Source: Bacillota bacterium (GTDB taxonomy: Bacteria; Bacillota_I; Bacilli_A; Erysipelotrichales; Erysipelotrichaceae). Taken from it: 58,044 nt of DNA. This document shows, piece by piece, positions 42,831-51,479 of the stretch. Position numbers and translations under genes: made by a program. Every line of letters starts with the position of its first letter. The first letter of the stretch is position 1. A model generated the notes under the pieces. It did not search any database. It worked only from the letters and a program-made list of their open reading frames with translations, and had not been told where the DNA came from. The stretch spans positions 1 through 58,044 of the forward strand of contig JAUNDJ010000004.1 of assembly GCA_030526175.1 (NCBI GenBank), given 5' to 3'.

Positions 42831-44110
42831 GATTCGACCCTCAGTCTTGCCGCATTTGCGTGCGCTCTTAAGTCTTCTTCTTCTGCCATTGTGACAATAT
42901 ATTTCGCATACGCTTCAATGGCTTCTTTTGTATAGTGTAAATAGCTCGATTTTTTAATAAAACTATCTACCCCTAATGCCGAAGAAAAACGTGCCGTACC
43001 GCTAGTAGGTAAAACGTGGTTTGTTCCTCCAAAATAATCCCCAATACTTTCACAAGTATAATATCCCATAAATACACTTCCTGCGTGTTTGACTAAGTGT
43101 AAGTATTCCATAGGGTTGGCAATATTCAATTCTAAGTGTTCTGGAGCAATCGCATTGGAGAATTCAATACATTCTTCAATACTATCACATACTATCGCTT
43201 TTCCATAATCGGCCAAGGATTTTTCAACAATTTCTTTTTTTGGAAGAAGGTCAGTTTGTCTTCTTAATTCTTTATTCGTTTCTTCTAACACCTTACGAGA
43301 TGTGGTTAATAAAATCGCACTGGCCATAGGATCGTGTTCAGCTTGGGATAATAAATCAGCTGCCACAAATTTTGGATTGGCTCCTTCATCCGCAATCACT
43401 AAAATCTCACTAGGACCCGCAATCATATCAATATCCACTACTCCATATACAAGCTTTTTACTAGCGGCCACAAAGATATTTCCTGGACCCACAATTTTAT
43501 CCACGCGAGGAATGGATTCAGTTCCATACGCTAAGGCACCAACGGCTTGGGCTCCCCCAATTTTATAAATTTCTGTAACACCGGCTAGTTTTGCAGCAAA
43601 CGCGATATTTGGGTGGATTCCTCCTTCTTTGCTTGGAGGGGTAACCATCACAATACGCTCAACCCCTGCTACCTTAGCAGGAATGGCATTCATTAATACA
43701 GAAGAAGGATATTGTGCTCTTCCTCCTGGTACATAAATTCCAACACTGTCCAAAGGTAGGACGCGTTGTCCTAAATAAATACCCATTTCTTTTTGTAGAA
43801 GTGTTGAATTTTGTTTCTGTGCATTGTGGAAATACTCAATATTATTCTTTGCACGAATCATCGCATCTTTAAAATCTTCGTCACATTTTTGAATGGCTTC
43901 TTCAATTTCTTCTTCGCTTACACGGAAATTTTCAATATCGATTCCATCAAATTGTTTTGTATATTTCTTACAAGCAGCATCTTTATTCTTTTTGACATCA
44001 TTTAAAATGTTTTGCGCTGCCATTAAGATTTCGCCACTAATTTCTTGTGTACGACTTAATAAATATTCGTTTAAAGATTCTTTTTCACTCTTTTTAATCT
44101 CTTGAAGCAT
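42827..44110 (-). CDS. hisD: Histidinol dehydrogenase HisD
   Basis: 427 residues. VGIYVPGGRAQYPSSVLMNAIPAKVAGV is cut here to its core GIYVPGGRA; IYKIGGAQAVGALAYGT, GPGNIFVAASK, GPSEILVIAD, AEHDPMASAIL, APEHLEL and GGTNHVLPTSGTARF include the zinc and catalytic His/Glu residues. Oxidises histidinol to histidine. Overlaps hisG by 17 bases. Confidence 0.97.
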   Translation of the reverse strand: MLQEIKKSEKESLNEYLLSRTQEISGEILMAAQNILNDVKKNKDAACKKYTKQFDGIDIENFRVSEEEIEEAIQKCDEDFKDAMIRAKNNIEYFHNAQKQNSTLLQKEMGIYLGQRVLPLDSVGIYVPGGRAQYPSSVLMNAIPAKVAGVERIVMVTPPSKEGGIHPNIAFAAKLAGVTEIYKIGGAQAVGALAYGTESIPRVDKIVGPGNIFVAASKKLVYGVVDIDMIAGPSEILVIADEGANPKFVAADLLSQAEHDPMASAILLTTSRKVLEETNKELRRQTDLLPKKEIVEKSLADYGKAIVCDSIEECIEFSNAIAPEHLELNIANPMEYLHLVKHAGSVFMGYYTCESIGDYFGGTNHVLPTSGTARFSSALGVDSFIKKSSYLHYTKEAIEAYAKYIVTMAEEEDLRAHANAARLRVES

Positions 44111-44738
44111 TTTCTTTCACAATCCTTTCTAAATCGTCTAATACAGCCATTACTTCTTGTTTCTTTAGTTTAAAAGCGGCTTTATTCACGATCACTCTGG
44201 CACTAATATCACATACTGTATCTAAGACAACCAATCCATTTTCTTTTAGTGTTGTTCCGGTTTCCATAATATCCACGATACCATCGCACAATCCTAAGAT
44301 TGGTGCTAGTTCCACCGAACCGTCAATTTTAATAATTTCCACATCCATTCCTTTGGATAAGAAATAATTTTGCGCAACACTTGGATACTTTGTTCCAATT
44401 TTAATATGTCCAACTTTTGAAAAAATGTCTTCTCCTTTATATGTGGCAACGATAAATTTACACTTACCAATTTCCAAGTCCAACATTTCATAATAATCTT
44501 TTCCACCTTCTAATAAGGTATCTTTTCCGACTACACCAATATCGGCAACACCATGTTCTACATACGTAATACAATCGTGTGATTTAACTAAGAAGTAGGA
44601 AATATCTTTTACCGAGTCATTAAAGACCAAGGCTCTTCCTGGTTCTTTTACACTTTCAATTCCATATCCACATTTTTCCAACATGGCAATCGTCTTTTTT
44701 TGAAGACGACCTTTTGTAAGAGCAATTGCTAAAGACAT
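44094..44738 (-). CDS. hisG: ATP phosphoribosyltransferase HisG, short form
   Basis: 214 residues: the short HisG that lacks the C-terminal regulatory domain and needs HisZ. LAIALTKGRLQKKTIAML, VVGKDTLLEG, KIGTKYPSVAQNYF, GSVELAPILGLCDGIVDIMETG. GGAGG lies before ATG inside the end of hisZ, with a ten-base overlap. Confidence 0.97.
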   Translation of the reverse strand: MSLAIALTKGRLQKKTIAMLEKCGYGIESVKEPGRALVFNDSVKDISYFLVKSHDCITYVEHGVADIGVVGKDTLLEGGKDYYEMLDLEIGKCKFIVATYKGEDIFSKVGHIKIGTKYPSVAQNYFLSKGMDVEIIKIDGSVELAPILGLCDGIVDIMETGTTLKENGLVVLDTVCDISARVIVNKAAFKLKKQEVMAVLDDLERIVKENASRD

Positions 44739-45838
44739 GAGACTACCTCCACTTCTTCTTTATCCCATTGAACGAGTTCAACAATATTATCTTTTCTAAG
44801 TTCATTTGCTTGTTTAAGAACTTCCACTAATTTTGTTTCTGGATAGAAAATCTTTACCGTTTTCTTTTCTTCGGTTTTAACTACATCTAAACAATAATCG
44901 ATTTTTACGGAAAAACCGATAGCTGGAAGGTCACGTCCGAATTTTGATAATAAACGATCGTAACGTCCTCCGCTTAACACACTTACTCCAACACCTTCAA
45001 CATATCCACTAAAGATGATTCCTGTATAGTAATCTAAGTGAGGTACTTTTCCAAAGTCAAAAGTAATCACATCTTTATATCCTAACAACTGAAGATCGTT
45101 ATATAATTTTTGAAGTTTTTCTACTTCTTCTTTTTGTGTTTCACTAAAGCTCAATTCTCTAGCTTGATCTAGAGCTTCTTGTCCTCCTGTAATCCATGGA
45201 AGACGCGTGAAGAATTCACACGCTTGATCGGATAATTCTAAACTTTGTACATATTCTTTTAATTCAACCATACTCTTACGATCGATTAAATCCGCAAGTT
45301 TTTCAGCCGATTCTTTATCCAAATTTAATTCTTTACAAGCCGATTTAAAAAAGTTTGTGTTTCCAATTTCTAAAGTATATTTTGCCCCAATTTCTTCCAT
45401 AACCAAGATAGCTAGGTTTAATACTTCAATGTCGGATGAAGAATCCAAACCAATGCATTCCACACCACAGTCCATTACTTCACTACGTTTTCCACCAAAC
45501 GATTGTCTTACTTTATAAACATTGGATGAATAACGAAAACGAAATGGTCCTTCTTTAGTATTAAATTTTGTCGCACATACACGAGCAATTGGTACAGTCA
45601 TGTCTGTTCTTAAAGAAAGAATTTTTCCTTCTTGATCAAAGAATTTAAATATTTGTTCGTCTTCTACTTTTCCAAATGCTGTTTGATATACTTGATAAAA
45701 TTCAATACAAGGCGTCATGATTTCTTTGTATCCAAATGTTTCAAACACATGTTCCAATTTATGTTGCAACATACGTTTTCTTTCACATTCTTCTAAGATC
45801 AAATCGCGCATTCCTAATGGTAATTGAATTTGGTTCAT
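44729..45838 (-). CDS. hisZ: ATP phosphoribosyltransferase regulatory subunit HisZ
   Basis: 369 residues from ATG 45838, with AAGGAGG six bases upstream. It is a HisRS paralogue: LPLGMRDLILEECE, SLRTDMTVPIARV, GPFRFRYSSNVYKV, ECIGLDSSSDIEVL and YYTGIIFSGYVEGVG. No anticodon-binding domain. It activates short HisG and mediates histidine feedback. First gene of the operon, directly after the T-box terminator. Confidence 0.93.
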   Translation of the reverse strand: MNQIQLPLGMRDLILEECERKRMLQHKLEHVFETFGYKEIMTPCIEFYQVYQTAFGKVEDEQIFKFFDQEGKILSLRTDMTVPIARVCATKFNTKEGPFRFRYSSNVYKVRQSFGGKRSEVMDCGVECIGLDSSSDIEVLNLAILVMEEIGAKYTLEIGNTNFFKSACKELNLDKESAEKLADLIDRKSMVELKEYVQSLELSDQACEFFTRLPWITGGQEALDQARELSFSETQKEEVEKLQKLYNDLQLLGYKDVITFDFGKVPHLDYYTGIIFSGYVEGVGVSVLSGGRYDRLLSKFGRDLPAIGFSVKIDYCLDVVKTEEKKTVKIFYPETKLVEVLKQANELRKDNIVELVQWDKEEVEVVSCL

Positions 45839-45852
45839 ATTCTTCCTCCTTA

Positions 45853-46100
45853 TAAAAAAAAACGCCCTTATACAAAGGACGTATATATACACGTGGTTCC
45901 ACCTTATTTCATCATTATCTCACAATAATGACCTCTTCGAGTCTATCAACTCTAGTCTTATAACGGAGACATCCGATATACACTACTTATTTCGCATATA
46001 TAGCTCCAGGACGTGTTCCATTCGTTAAAATCTTCTTTTTCACCAACCAAGAAGTCTCTACAATTTTGAGGCGAATGTACTATTTCCTTTCCTCGCTTTA
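45853..46100 (-). ncRNA. T-box leader of the his operon (CAC specifier)
   Basis: Minus strand: stem I with AGTAC, GGTTGGTGAAAAAG and the specifier segment GGAACACGTCCTGGAGC containing CAC (46013-46015), then the T-box AAGGTGGAACCACG (45892-45905) and a terminator ACGTCCTT/AAGGGCGT with eight T (45853-45883). Uncharged tRNA-His would permit read-through into hisZ. The UGGA of the T-box predicts a U discriminator, unexpected for tRNA-His. Confidence 0.92.
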
Positions 46101-46109
46101 ACAAGTAAC

Positions 46110-46139
46110 AGTATACCACTATAAGACACTTGTTGTCAA
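46110..46139 (-). promoter_or_regulatory. Promoter of the his operon
   Basis: Minus strand consensus TTGACA (46134-46139), 18 bp, TATACT (46110-46115). Confidence 0.8.
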
Positions 46140-46160
46140 ATGAAAGACATATTTTGTTCA

Positions 46161-46940
46161 TTAATCTTTTTTTAAACGATTTTGAAAAGATGAAGTCACC
46201 ATTCCAATCCAAGAATCTGGTATGATGCAACTTAGCCCAAAAAGAAACTTATTTCCTAAGCCAGGAATGATCAGTGTTCGTTTCTTTTGAAAACCGCGAT
46301 AAGTAATTTCTGCTACCTTTCTTGCTTCCATAGCCCAAGAAGAATCTTTTCTCCCCGCATTTTTTGACCAGTTCGTCTTTGTTGGACCTGGACATACACA
46401 AGAGACATATACATTCGTTTGTGACAATTCAGCCCTCAGAGTTTGTGCAAAATTATAGACATACGCTTTTGTTGGTCCATAAACATTTAGTCCAGCATCG
46501 GGACCAAAAGCTGCAGTACTCGAAACTAGAAGAATATGCCCACGATTCTTTTCTACCATTTTCTTGGCAAATACTTGTGTCAACAAAGTCAAGGAAGTCA
46601 CATTTAGATGGATGGTTTCCAAAGAAGAAGTAATATCCGTTTCCACTAAGGAACCAAACTTTCCAGCACCCGCATTGTTGATTAATACTTCAATTTCCAA
46701 CTCCAAATCTAGAATCTTTTCACACAAATGCAGTACTTGTTCTTCTTGACTTAAATCACAAGGAAAGACAATCACTTCGATAGAAAGATGTGATAATTCA
46801 TCTTTTACCTGTTCTAGCTTGTTCTTATTTCTTGCAACTAAGATTAAATTATATCCGTCTTTGGCAAACAAACGAGAAAGCTCTAAACCAATTCCACTAG
46901 TAGCCCCTGTTATCAATGCCCAATTCCGATTATTGTTCAT
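46161..46940 (-). CDS. Short-chain dehydrogenase/reductase
   Basis: 259 residues. ITGATSGIGLELSR is the NAD(P) glycine motif, LINNAGAGKFGS the structural NNAG, LLVSSTAAF the catalytic Ser and YGPTKAY the Tyr-x-x-x-Lys pair; CVCPGPTKTNW follows. The ARNKNKLEQ segment after beta2 suggests NADP. The C-terminus has a hydrophobic stretch (KFLFGLSCIIPDSWIGMV) as in DltE-like SDRs. Start overlaps the TPR gene stop (ATGA). Substrate unknown. Confidence 0.88.
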   Translation of the reverse strand: MNNNRNWALITGATSGIGLELSRLFAKDGYNLILVARNKNKLEQVKDELSHLSIEVIVFPCDLSQEEQVLHLCEKILDLELEIEVLINNAGAGKFGSLVETDITSSLETIHLNVTSLTLLTQVFAKKMVEKNRGHILLVSSTAAFGPDAGLNVYGPTKAYVYNFAQTLRAELSQTNVYVSCVCPGPTKTNWSKNAGRKDSSWAMEARKVAEITYRGFQKKRTLIIPGLGNKFLFGLSCIIPDSWIGMVTSSFQNRLKKD

Positions 46941-48238
46941 CCGATTAATTCTTCTTTTCGTATCTCAAAAGAATCTTTACTAAATGGATGTAAGACAATT
47001 CCGTCTATATCATCAAAATTCCAAAGTAAGCCATCACTAAAGTTAAAAGGAACTTCGCGCATTTCATAGGCACTCTTTTGACTTTGTGGAATCTTACTTG
47101 GAAAAATGTACATTGGAAGGAACACTTCTCCCTCGTTATTTTCGACAAGTCCACAAGGAAAATCATCCACGTTTTCAACATTCTTAATAAAAGGTAAATA
47201 AACCTTTGTGAGCGAAAGCTTAGTAAGAATATCATCTTTTGGAAGGTTAAAAGGTAACTTTTGATATTTATGAATCTCATTTCCTAAATATCGATTGTAT
47301 TTTTTTCGAATGCGAAGCTCATCGTCTCCATCCTTTTCCAATGAATTCTTCATTCCATCAATGACACTTAAGCAGAACATAGCTTCGGTTAAATCATTTT
47401 TTTCTACTTCTAAAGCTTTTTCTAAGAAGAATTCAAACAAATCATCGTCTGGAGGAATTGGAATTCCTTGCGAAATGATATAGGAATACAATTCTTGTTG
47501 CGAAGGAATGGGTTCATTTTCCAATTTATCCGAAATCGAATTTAATAATTCTAATAAGTAAGGGTCCGGACTGAGTCCATAATCCGTTGAAATCATAAAA
47601 CAATAAAAGGCACTTTTATATTCTTTCTTTTGTAGATAATAATACGCAAAGTTTTGATAAATAATGGATAGGCATTGCGAAGAATATGCCATTTTTAATA
47701 ATTCTTTATTTCGGAAATAAAATTGTTCTAAAAGATTATCTATTTTTAATGTTTCGATTAAGAATAAACGAGTTTCTAAATCGTATGGATTCCATTTTAA
47801 AGATTGTTCAAATGCTTCTCGCGCCTCATCAATTCTCTCTTGTGCCATTAAAACAGCCCCATATGTCTGATATAAAAGAGAATAATTTTCTTTCGCAAAA
47901 TAAAGCGTTTTATCGCTTCGATCTAATAAATCAAATAGATATACTTCTTCTTTGTTCTGTAAAGAATAATAGTAAAAATTTGCATCTTCATAAACTGGTT
48001 CGATATCTTCCACTGTTTCTATTAAATCTTCCAATTCCCTTAATGCCAAATCATCTTGTTCGTTAAATAAATACTCTTGCGCTTTTGGGATTGCCGCATC
48101 AATCCCAAGTATTTTCCCATCAAATAAAAATCGTACATTTTCTCGACTCTCATAAGGTATCTTTTCTAATAAAGATTCGTATAAATCTTTTTTGCCCATT
48201 TCTCTTGCTTCGGCTAATTGTTCATAATATTTTCTCAT
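46937..48238 (-). CDS. TPR protein with C-terminal SseB-like domain
   Basis: 433 residues from ATG 48238 (MRKYYEQLAEAREMGKK). A long helical part with TPR-like repeats (YGAVLMAQERIDEAREAFEQSLKWNPYD, YQNFAYYYLQKKEYKSAFYCFMIST, given here in part) precedes a C-terminal domain with LPFIKNVENVDDFP, VFLPMYIFPSKIPQ and VLHPFSKDSFEIRKEEL, as in SseB-type proteins. Probably a cytoplasmic adaptor. The ATG lies six bases after TATAGT with no ribosome site, so the mRNA is likely leaderless and starts just after the NYN terminator. Confidence 0.65.
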   Translation of the reverse strand: MRKYYEQLAEAREMGKKDLYESLLEKIPYESRENVRFLFDGKILGIDAAIPKAQEYLFNEQDDLALRELEDLIETVEDIEPVYEDANFYYYSLQNKEEVYLFDLLDRSDKTLYFAKENYSLLYQTYGAVLMAQERIDEAREAFEQSLKWNPYDLETRLFLIETLKIDNLLEQFYFRNKELLKMAYSSQCLSIIYQNFAYYYLQKKEYKSAFYCFMISTDYGLSPDPYLLELLNSISDKLENEPIPSQQELYSYIISQGIPIPPDDDLFEFFLEKALEVEKNDLTEAMFCLSVIDGMKNSLEKDGDDELRIRKKYNRYLGNEIHKYQKLPFNLPKDDILTKLSLTKVYLPFIKNVENVDDFPCGLVENNEGEVFLPMYIFPSKIPQSQKSAYEMREVPFNFSDGLLWNFDDIDGIVLHPFSKDSFEIRKEELIG

Positions 48239-48244
48239 ACATAC

Positions 48245-48253
48245 ACTATACCA
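48245..48253 (-). promoter_or_regulatory. Extended -10 of the TPR gene (leaderless)
   Basis: Minus strand TGG-TATAGT, six bases GTATGT, then ATG 48238. No recognisable -35. Confidence 0.5.
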
Positions 48254-48263
48254 TAAGAACAAG

Positions 48264-48289
48264 AAAAAAAGAGAAGTTTCCTTCTCTTG
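48264..48289 (-). terminator. Terminator of the NYN gene
   Basis: Minus strand AAGAGAAG-GAAA-CTTCTCTT followed by TTTTTCTT. Confidence 0.85.
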
Positions 48290-48296
48290 CCTGGTC

Positions 48297-48977
48297 CTAT
48301 ACTGCATCAATTTTTTTAATTTTCGTTTTGATTTGTTTATAGATTTTGGACCCATCTTCCATTCCAAAACCTTTCACCAAATCGTTATGCACTTGACGCA
48401 AATCATCTAAGTTTGTAGAATCCAATGTTTCAACAATATCTTCGATGGTTTTTTGGCGATCCTTTTTATTTTTTGGGATGGCCTCGTTCAATGCATCTTT
48501 TAGTTTTTCTTTTAATGGGGAAACTTCAACAGTTTCATTTTTTTCTTCTTCAGAAACTTCCAGGATTTCCTCTTTTGGTTCTAAAGCCATCAATTCAAAT
48601 TTCTTCGAATTCATTTCTAAATCATTCGCACTCAATCGAGTAAGAGATATATTTCGATCTTTCCAAAACTGGATAACGGAATCATAACCATAATCGTTAG
48701 AAACAATTACATAATTTGTCTTAGGGGCTGTTTTCAATAAGAAACCTAAATAACTAACCAATTGAAAATCTAAAGCATTTTTCCCTGTATAAGCACGTAT
48801 CATTTCAAAGCTATCCGGGTATTGTAAGATCATTTCAAAATCTACATAAGAAATGTGTGGCGAATTCTCCGTATAGAATAATAGAATTTTGTCTTGTGCT
48901 GTTTTAGAAGGCAATAGGTGTCTCCAAGAAGTTCCCACGTTTTCTGTATCCACTAGATACACAGTTTTTGTGGCGAT
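48297..48977 (-). CDS. NYN/PIN-like nuclease-fold protein with apparent AUC start
   Basis: 226 residues if read from ATC 48977. YLVDTENVGTSW is the NYN-type opening with the metal-binding Asp, DFQLVSYLGFLL carries a second acidic site and YVIVSNDYGYDSVIQFW the third, so a PIN-fold RNase is likely. A Glu/Lys-rich linker and a helical C-terminal domain (about 165-226) follow. The only strong ribosome site, AAGGAGG at 48985-48991, is seven bases before ATC; the first standard start, GTG 48962, is 22 bases away. From ATC the protein opens MATKTVYLVDTENVG, typical of the family. Confidence 0.75.
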   Translation of the reverse strand: MATKTVYLVDTENVGTSWRHLLPSKTAQDKILLFYTENSPHISYVDFEMILQYPDSFEMIRAYTGKNALDFQLVSYLGFLLKTAPKTNYVIVSNDYGYDSVIQFWKDRNISLTRLSANDLEMNSKKFELMALEPKEEILEVSEEEKNETVEVSPLKEKLKDALNEAIPKNKKDRQKTIEDIVETLDSTNLDDLRQVHNDLVKGFGMEDGSKIYKQIKTKIKKIDAV

Positions 48978-49031
48978 AAATATTCCTCCTTAGAAATACC
49001 AGGCAAATTTATAGTAACAGAAAAATAAGCA

Positions 49032-49063
49032 TTAGAAAAGGATGTATCACGAGATACATCCTA
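49032..49063 (-). terminator. Terminator of the lipoprotein esterase gene
   Basis: Minus strand AGGATGTATC-TCGT-GATACATCCT, then TTTTCTAAT. Very stable ten-base stem, modest T run. Confidence 0.75.
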
Positions 49064-49081
49064 AATAATCATATTCTAGAA

Positions 49082-50368
49082 TTATTTAATAATTGCTGCC
49101 ATCCAATCGAATGCAGATACACCGTTTTGATCCGCTGTTTCGTCATTGTCGAAATAGATCCATGACCAGTGTCCATTGTATTGGTAAGGTTTTCCTTCAT
49201 TTAAGTGATCGTATTTTCCTGTTGTGTCGTGAACATCGTCAGTTACAGAAATACTTAAGTTAACAGGGTTAGCAGCTTGAATACGAGCTACAGTTGGTTC
49301 TTCGTATTTTTCTGGTAATACTGTTTCGTCGTTTTTAGCCCATACAAAATACATATTTGATTTAGCTAATGTTGCGATATCTTCATCAGTGATATATTCG
49401 TCTAACATAGCTTCACAAATTGGAACATATCCTGTGTATTTGTCACCGCATTCTAATGCGATATTCATAGTCATGTAACCACCGTTAGAGCATCCACCGA
49501 TGAATACGTTTTTAATATTATTTTCTTTTACATAGTTGTCGATTAATTCAATTAATGATTGTTCGTATTTAGAGTGACGAGGACCAGCGATTTCTCCTTT
49601 ATCCCCTTCCATCCACATTGTTGGTGATTGAGGAGCGATTACGCTAACTCCACCTAATGTTTCTTGGAAATCTTCTCCAGCTAAAGCAGTAACTTTGTTT
49701 GCTAAGATAGTAACACCAGCATCTGTGTTGATTCCAGTTCCTGCTCCACCTTCACCCATACCGTGAAGCCAAACAAATAATGTTTCTGCTTTATCAACTT
49801 TGTATTCAGCTACATTATATGTAAAGTCACCAGCTGTCATAGTAGTCATGTTCCATGCATCGGCTGGAGATGTCATAGCTGTTGGAGTTGCATCGATTTC
49901 AGCATCTTTAAATTCAATGTTTAATGTATAAGGATCTGACCATTGGTTGTATCCAGATTCCATTGAATACCAGATTGGAGAACCAGTATTAGGATCAATT
50001 GTCATTTCGATAACCATTGTATCAGAAGCTTTTGTAGTTTTTTCTCCATTTGCGTCTACTAAGTAAGCATCTGTAACAGTTCTTTCTGTTGTTAAGTCTT
50101 TAACAACTTTTGGTCCACCTTCAGCTGCCCAGTCTGTTGCTTCTTTTACTTCTGTAACTTTAACATCGTCTACAGTAACTGAATCTACAGTTGAGCTTAA
50201 TTTAACTGTAACTTTGTCTACACCACAACCCCAGTCTTCTCCAGTGATTGAAGCGGAATATGTTCCAGTTAATTTGTCCGATGATTGTGCTGGAGCATTC
50301 GAACTAGAACATGCTGCAAGAATGGCTGCCATAGAAGCAGCTGATAAAACTTTTAAGATTTTGTTCAT
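49082..50368 (-). CDS. Secreted lipoprotein esterase with N-terminal Ig-like domain
   Basis: 428 residues. Residues 1-20 are a lipoprotein signal (ILAACSSS). An EstA-type Ig-like domain (about 30-165) precedes an alpha/beta hydrolase domain: VWLHGMGEGG (oxyanion hole), GGCSNGGYMTMNIA (Ser elbow), WAKNDETV (Asp) and NGHWSWIYF (His). The layout matches PHB-depolymerase/feruloyl-esterase-like enzymes that act on plant or glycan esters. AGGAGG precedes ATG. Unusually rich in Thr/Asp compared with its neighbours, as expected of an abundant surface protein. A cre-like site lies upstream. Confidence 0.85.
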   Translation of the reverse strand: MNKILKVLSAASMAAILAACSSSNAPAQSSDKLTGTYSASITGEDWGCGVDKVTVKLSSTVDSVTVDDVKVTEVKEATDWAAEGGPKVVKDLTTERTVTDAYLVDANGEKTTKASDTMVIEMTIDPNTGSPIWYSMESGYNQWSDPYTLNIEFKDAEIDATPTAMTSPADAWNMTTMTAGDFTYNVAEYKVDKAETLFVWLHGMGEGGAGTGINTDAGVTILANKVTALAGEDFQETLGGVSVIAPQSPTMWMEGDKGEIAGPRHSKYEQSLIELIDNYVKENNIKNVFIGGCSNGGYMTMNIALECGDKYTGYVPICEAMLDEYITDEDIATLAKSNMYFVWAKNDETVLPEKYEEPTVARIQAANPVNLSISVTDDVHDTTGKYDHLNEGKPYQYNGHWSWIYFDNDETADQNGVSAFDWMAAIIK

Positions 50369-50408
50369 GAAAATCTCCTCCTATTTCCTATGGTTATTTT
50401 ATCATTTC

Positions 50409-50422
50409 TGTAAGCGCTTTTC
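50409..50422. promoter_or_regulatory. cre-like site upstream of the esterase gene
   Basis: Minus strand GAAAAGCGCTTACA matches 12 of 14 positions of the CcpA consensus TGWAANCGNTNWCA. It lies 41 bases upstream of the start codon, next to a TAAAAT box, so binding would block initiation when sugar is plentiful. Confidence 0.45.
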
Positions 50423-50467
50423 TATGCTTTTTCTCCGTAATTTGATTTCTTTTTCTCATATTTTTCT

Positions 50468-50507
50468 AAAAAAAAAGAAATAGTATGTACATCCTAACAC
50501 ATACTAT
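50468..50507 (-). terminator. Terminator of the AraC regulator gene
   Basis: Minus strand ATAGTATGT, 10-nt loop, ACATACTAT, then TTCTTTTTTTTT. It overlaps the stop codon. Confidence 0.75.
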
Positions 50508-51358
50508 TCTGATTCTCGATACTCTTTTGGAGATCTGTTATGATATTTTCTAAATTCTCGATAAAATGACTTACTATTCGTAAATCCATTTTTTAAATAC
50601 ACATCGGTAATGGATAAAGATCGATCTTTTAAGTCCACTTCACTCTTCTTAATGCGAATATAATTGATATACTCTTTAACGCCATATCCCATATATTGTT
50701 TGAAAATAGTTGATAGATATCCATAAGACAAATTAAATTCGTCCGCAATCGTATCCACCCCAATATCTTGCGCATAATTCTTATCCACAAATTCAGTGAT
50801 TCTCATCATAAGGTCTTTATGCTTATCATCTTTTCGATCGATTACACGAGACTTGATAGTGTGTTTAAAAAGGTAGAAAATCAACAAAGAAGCCAATCCT
50901 TGTAGTTTAAGATTTTTAAAATTATCATCTGACTTATACGATTCAATCAATTCTTTTAATAAGCAATAGATTTCCGGAACTTGATTCACATTTTCAAAAT
51001 GCACATTGTCAATATCTGGATATAATTGTTTAAGATATGAATAATTTACTTGTATCGCAAATCCATAATACTGCATCTTTCCTTGCACATTATTTGGACT
51101 ACATAAGGAATGAATACTTTGTGAATTAATAATATAGTATTCTCCTGGTTTCACAACTACATCCTTATTCTCAACCGTTAAGATGGTTTCGTTCAAAATA
51201 GGTACTATTATTTCTATAGAATGATGCCAATGTGGTGGAATCTGCTTTTTTAAAGAATCTTGTTTCACATTTATTTCGACAATTTTGATTTCTCTTAAAT
51301 CCGAAGTAACCATTTCGTATATTGGATTACTATTATCTTCTACATTTTTTAGTGCCAT
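50504..51358 (-). CDS. AraC-family transcriptional regulator with cupin sensor domain
   Basis: 284 residues. The N-terminal cupin (PPHWHHSIEIIVPI, VVKPGEYYIINSQSIHSL) binds the effector, and the C-terminal 100 residues hold two helix-turn-helix motifs (VDTIADEFNLSYGYLSTIFKQY; ITDVYLKNGFTNSKSFYREFRKY, the latter two in part). Such regulators of the sugar-utilisation type activate neighbouring operons. Flanked by two esterases, it is the likely local regulator. AAGGAAGG precedes ATG. Confidence 0.9.
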   Translation of the reverse strand: MALKNVEDNSNPIYEMVTSDLREIKIVEINVKQDSLKKQIPPHWHHSIEIIVPILNETILTVENKDVVVKPGEYYIINSQSIHSLCSPNNVQGKMQYYGFAIQVNYSYLKQLYPDIDNVHFENVNQVPEIYCLLKELIESYKSDDNFKNLKLQGLASLLIFYLFKHTIKSRVIDRKDDKHKDLMMRITEFVDKNYAQDIGVDTIADEFNLSYGYLSTIFKQYMGYGVKEYINYIRIKKSEVDLKDRSLSITDVYLKNGFTNSKSFYREFRKYHNRSPKEYRESE

Positions 51359-51424
51359 AAAATCCTTCCTTTCAAAAATTAAAGAATTCCTTTAAACATA
51401 TTATACATCATTTTTCACATTACG

Positions 51425-51467
51425 AAAAAAATCAGGACTTCAAAGTGATTGAATATCCTGATTTTTT
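51425..51467. terminator. Terminator of the sugar/ester operon
   Basis: AATCAGGA and TCCTGATT arms with T runs on both strands; loop 18 bases. Follows the esterase stop. Confidence 0.75.
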
Positions 51468-51479
51468 CATTAAATGATT

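Noticed and set aside
46160..46230. Reading frame on the minus strand across the his leader (45958-46230)
   Set aside because: It overlaps the consensus promoter and T-box structure and has no ribosome site.
47686..48066. 126-codon plus-strand frame
   Set aside because: Antisense to the TPR gene; no start signals.
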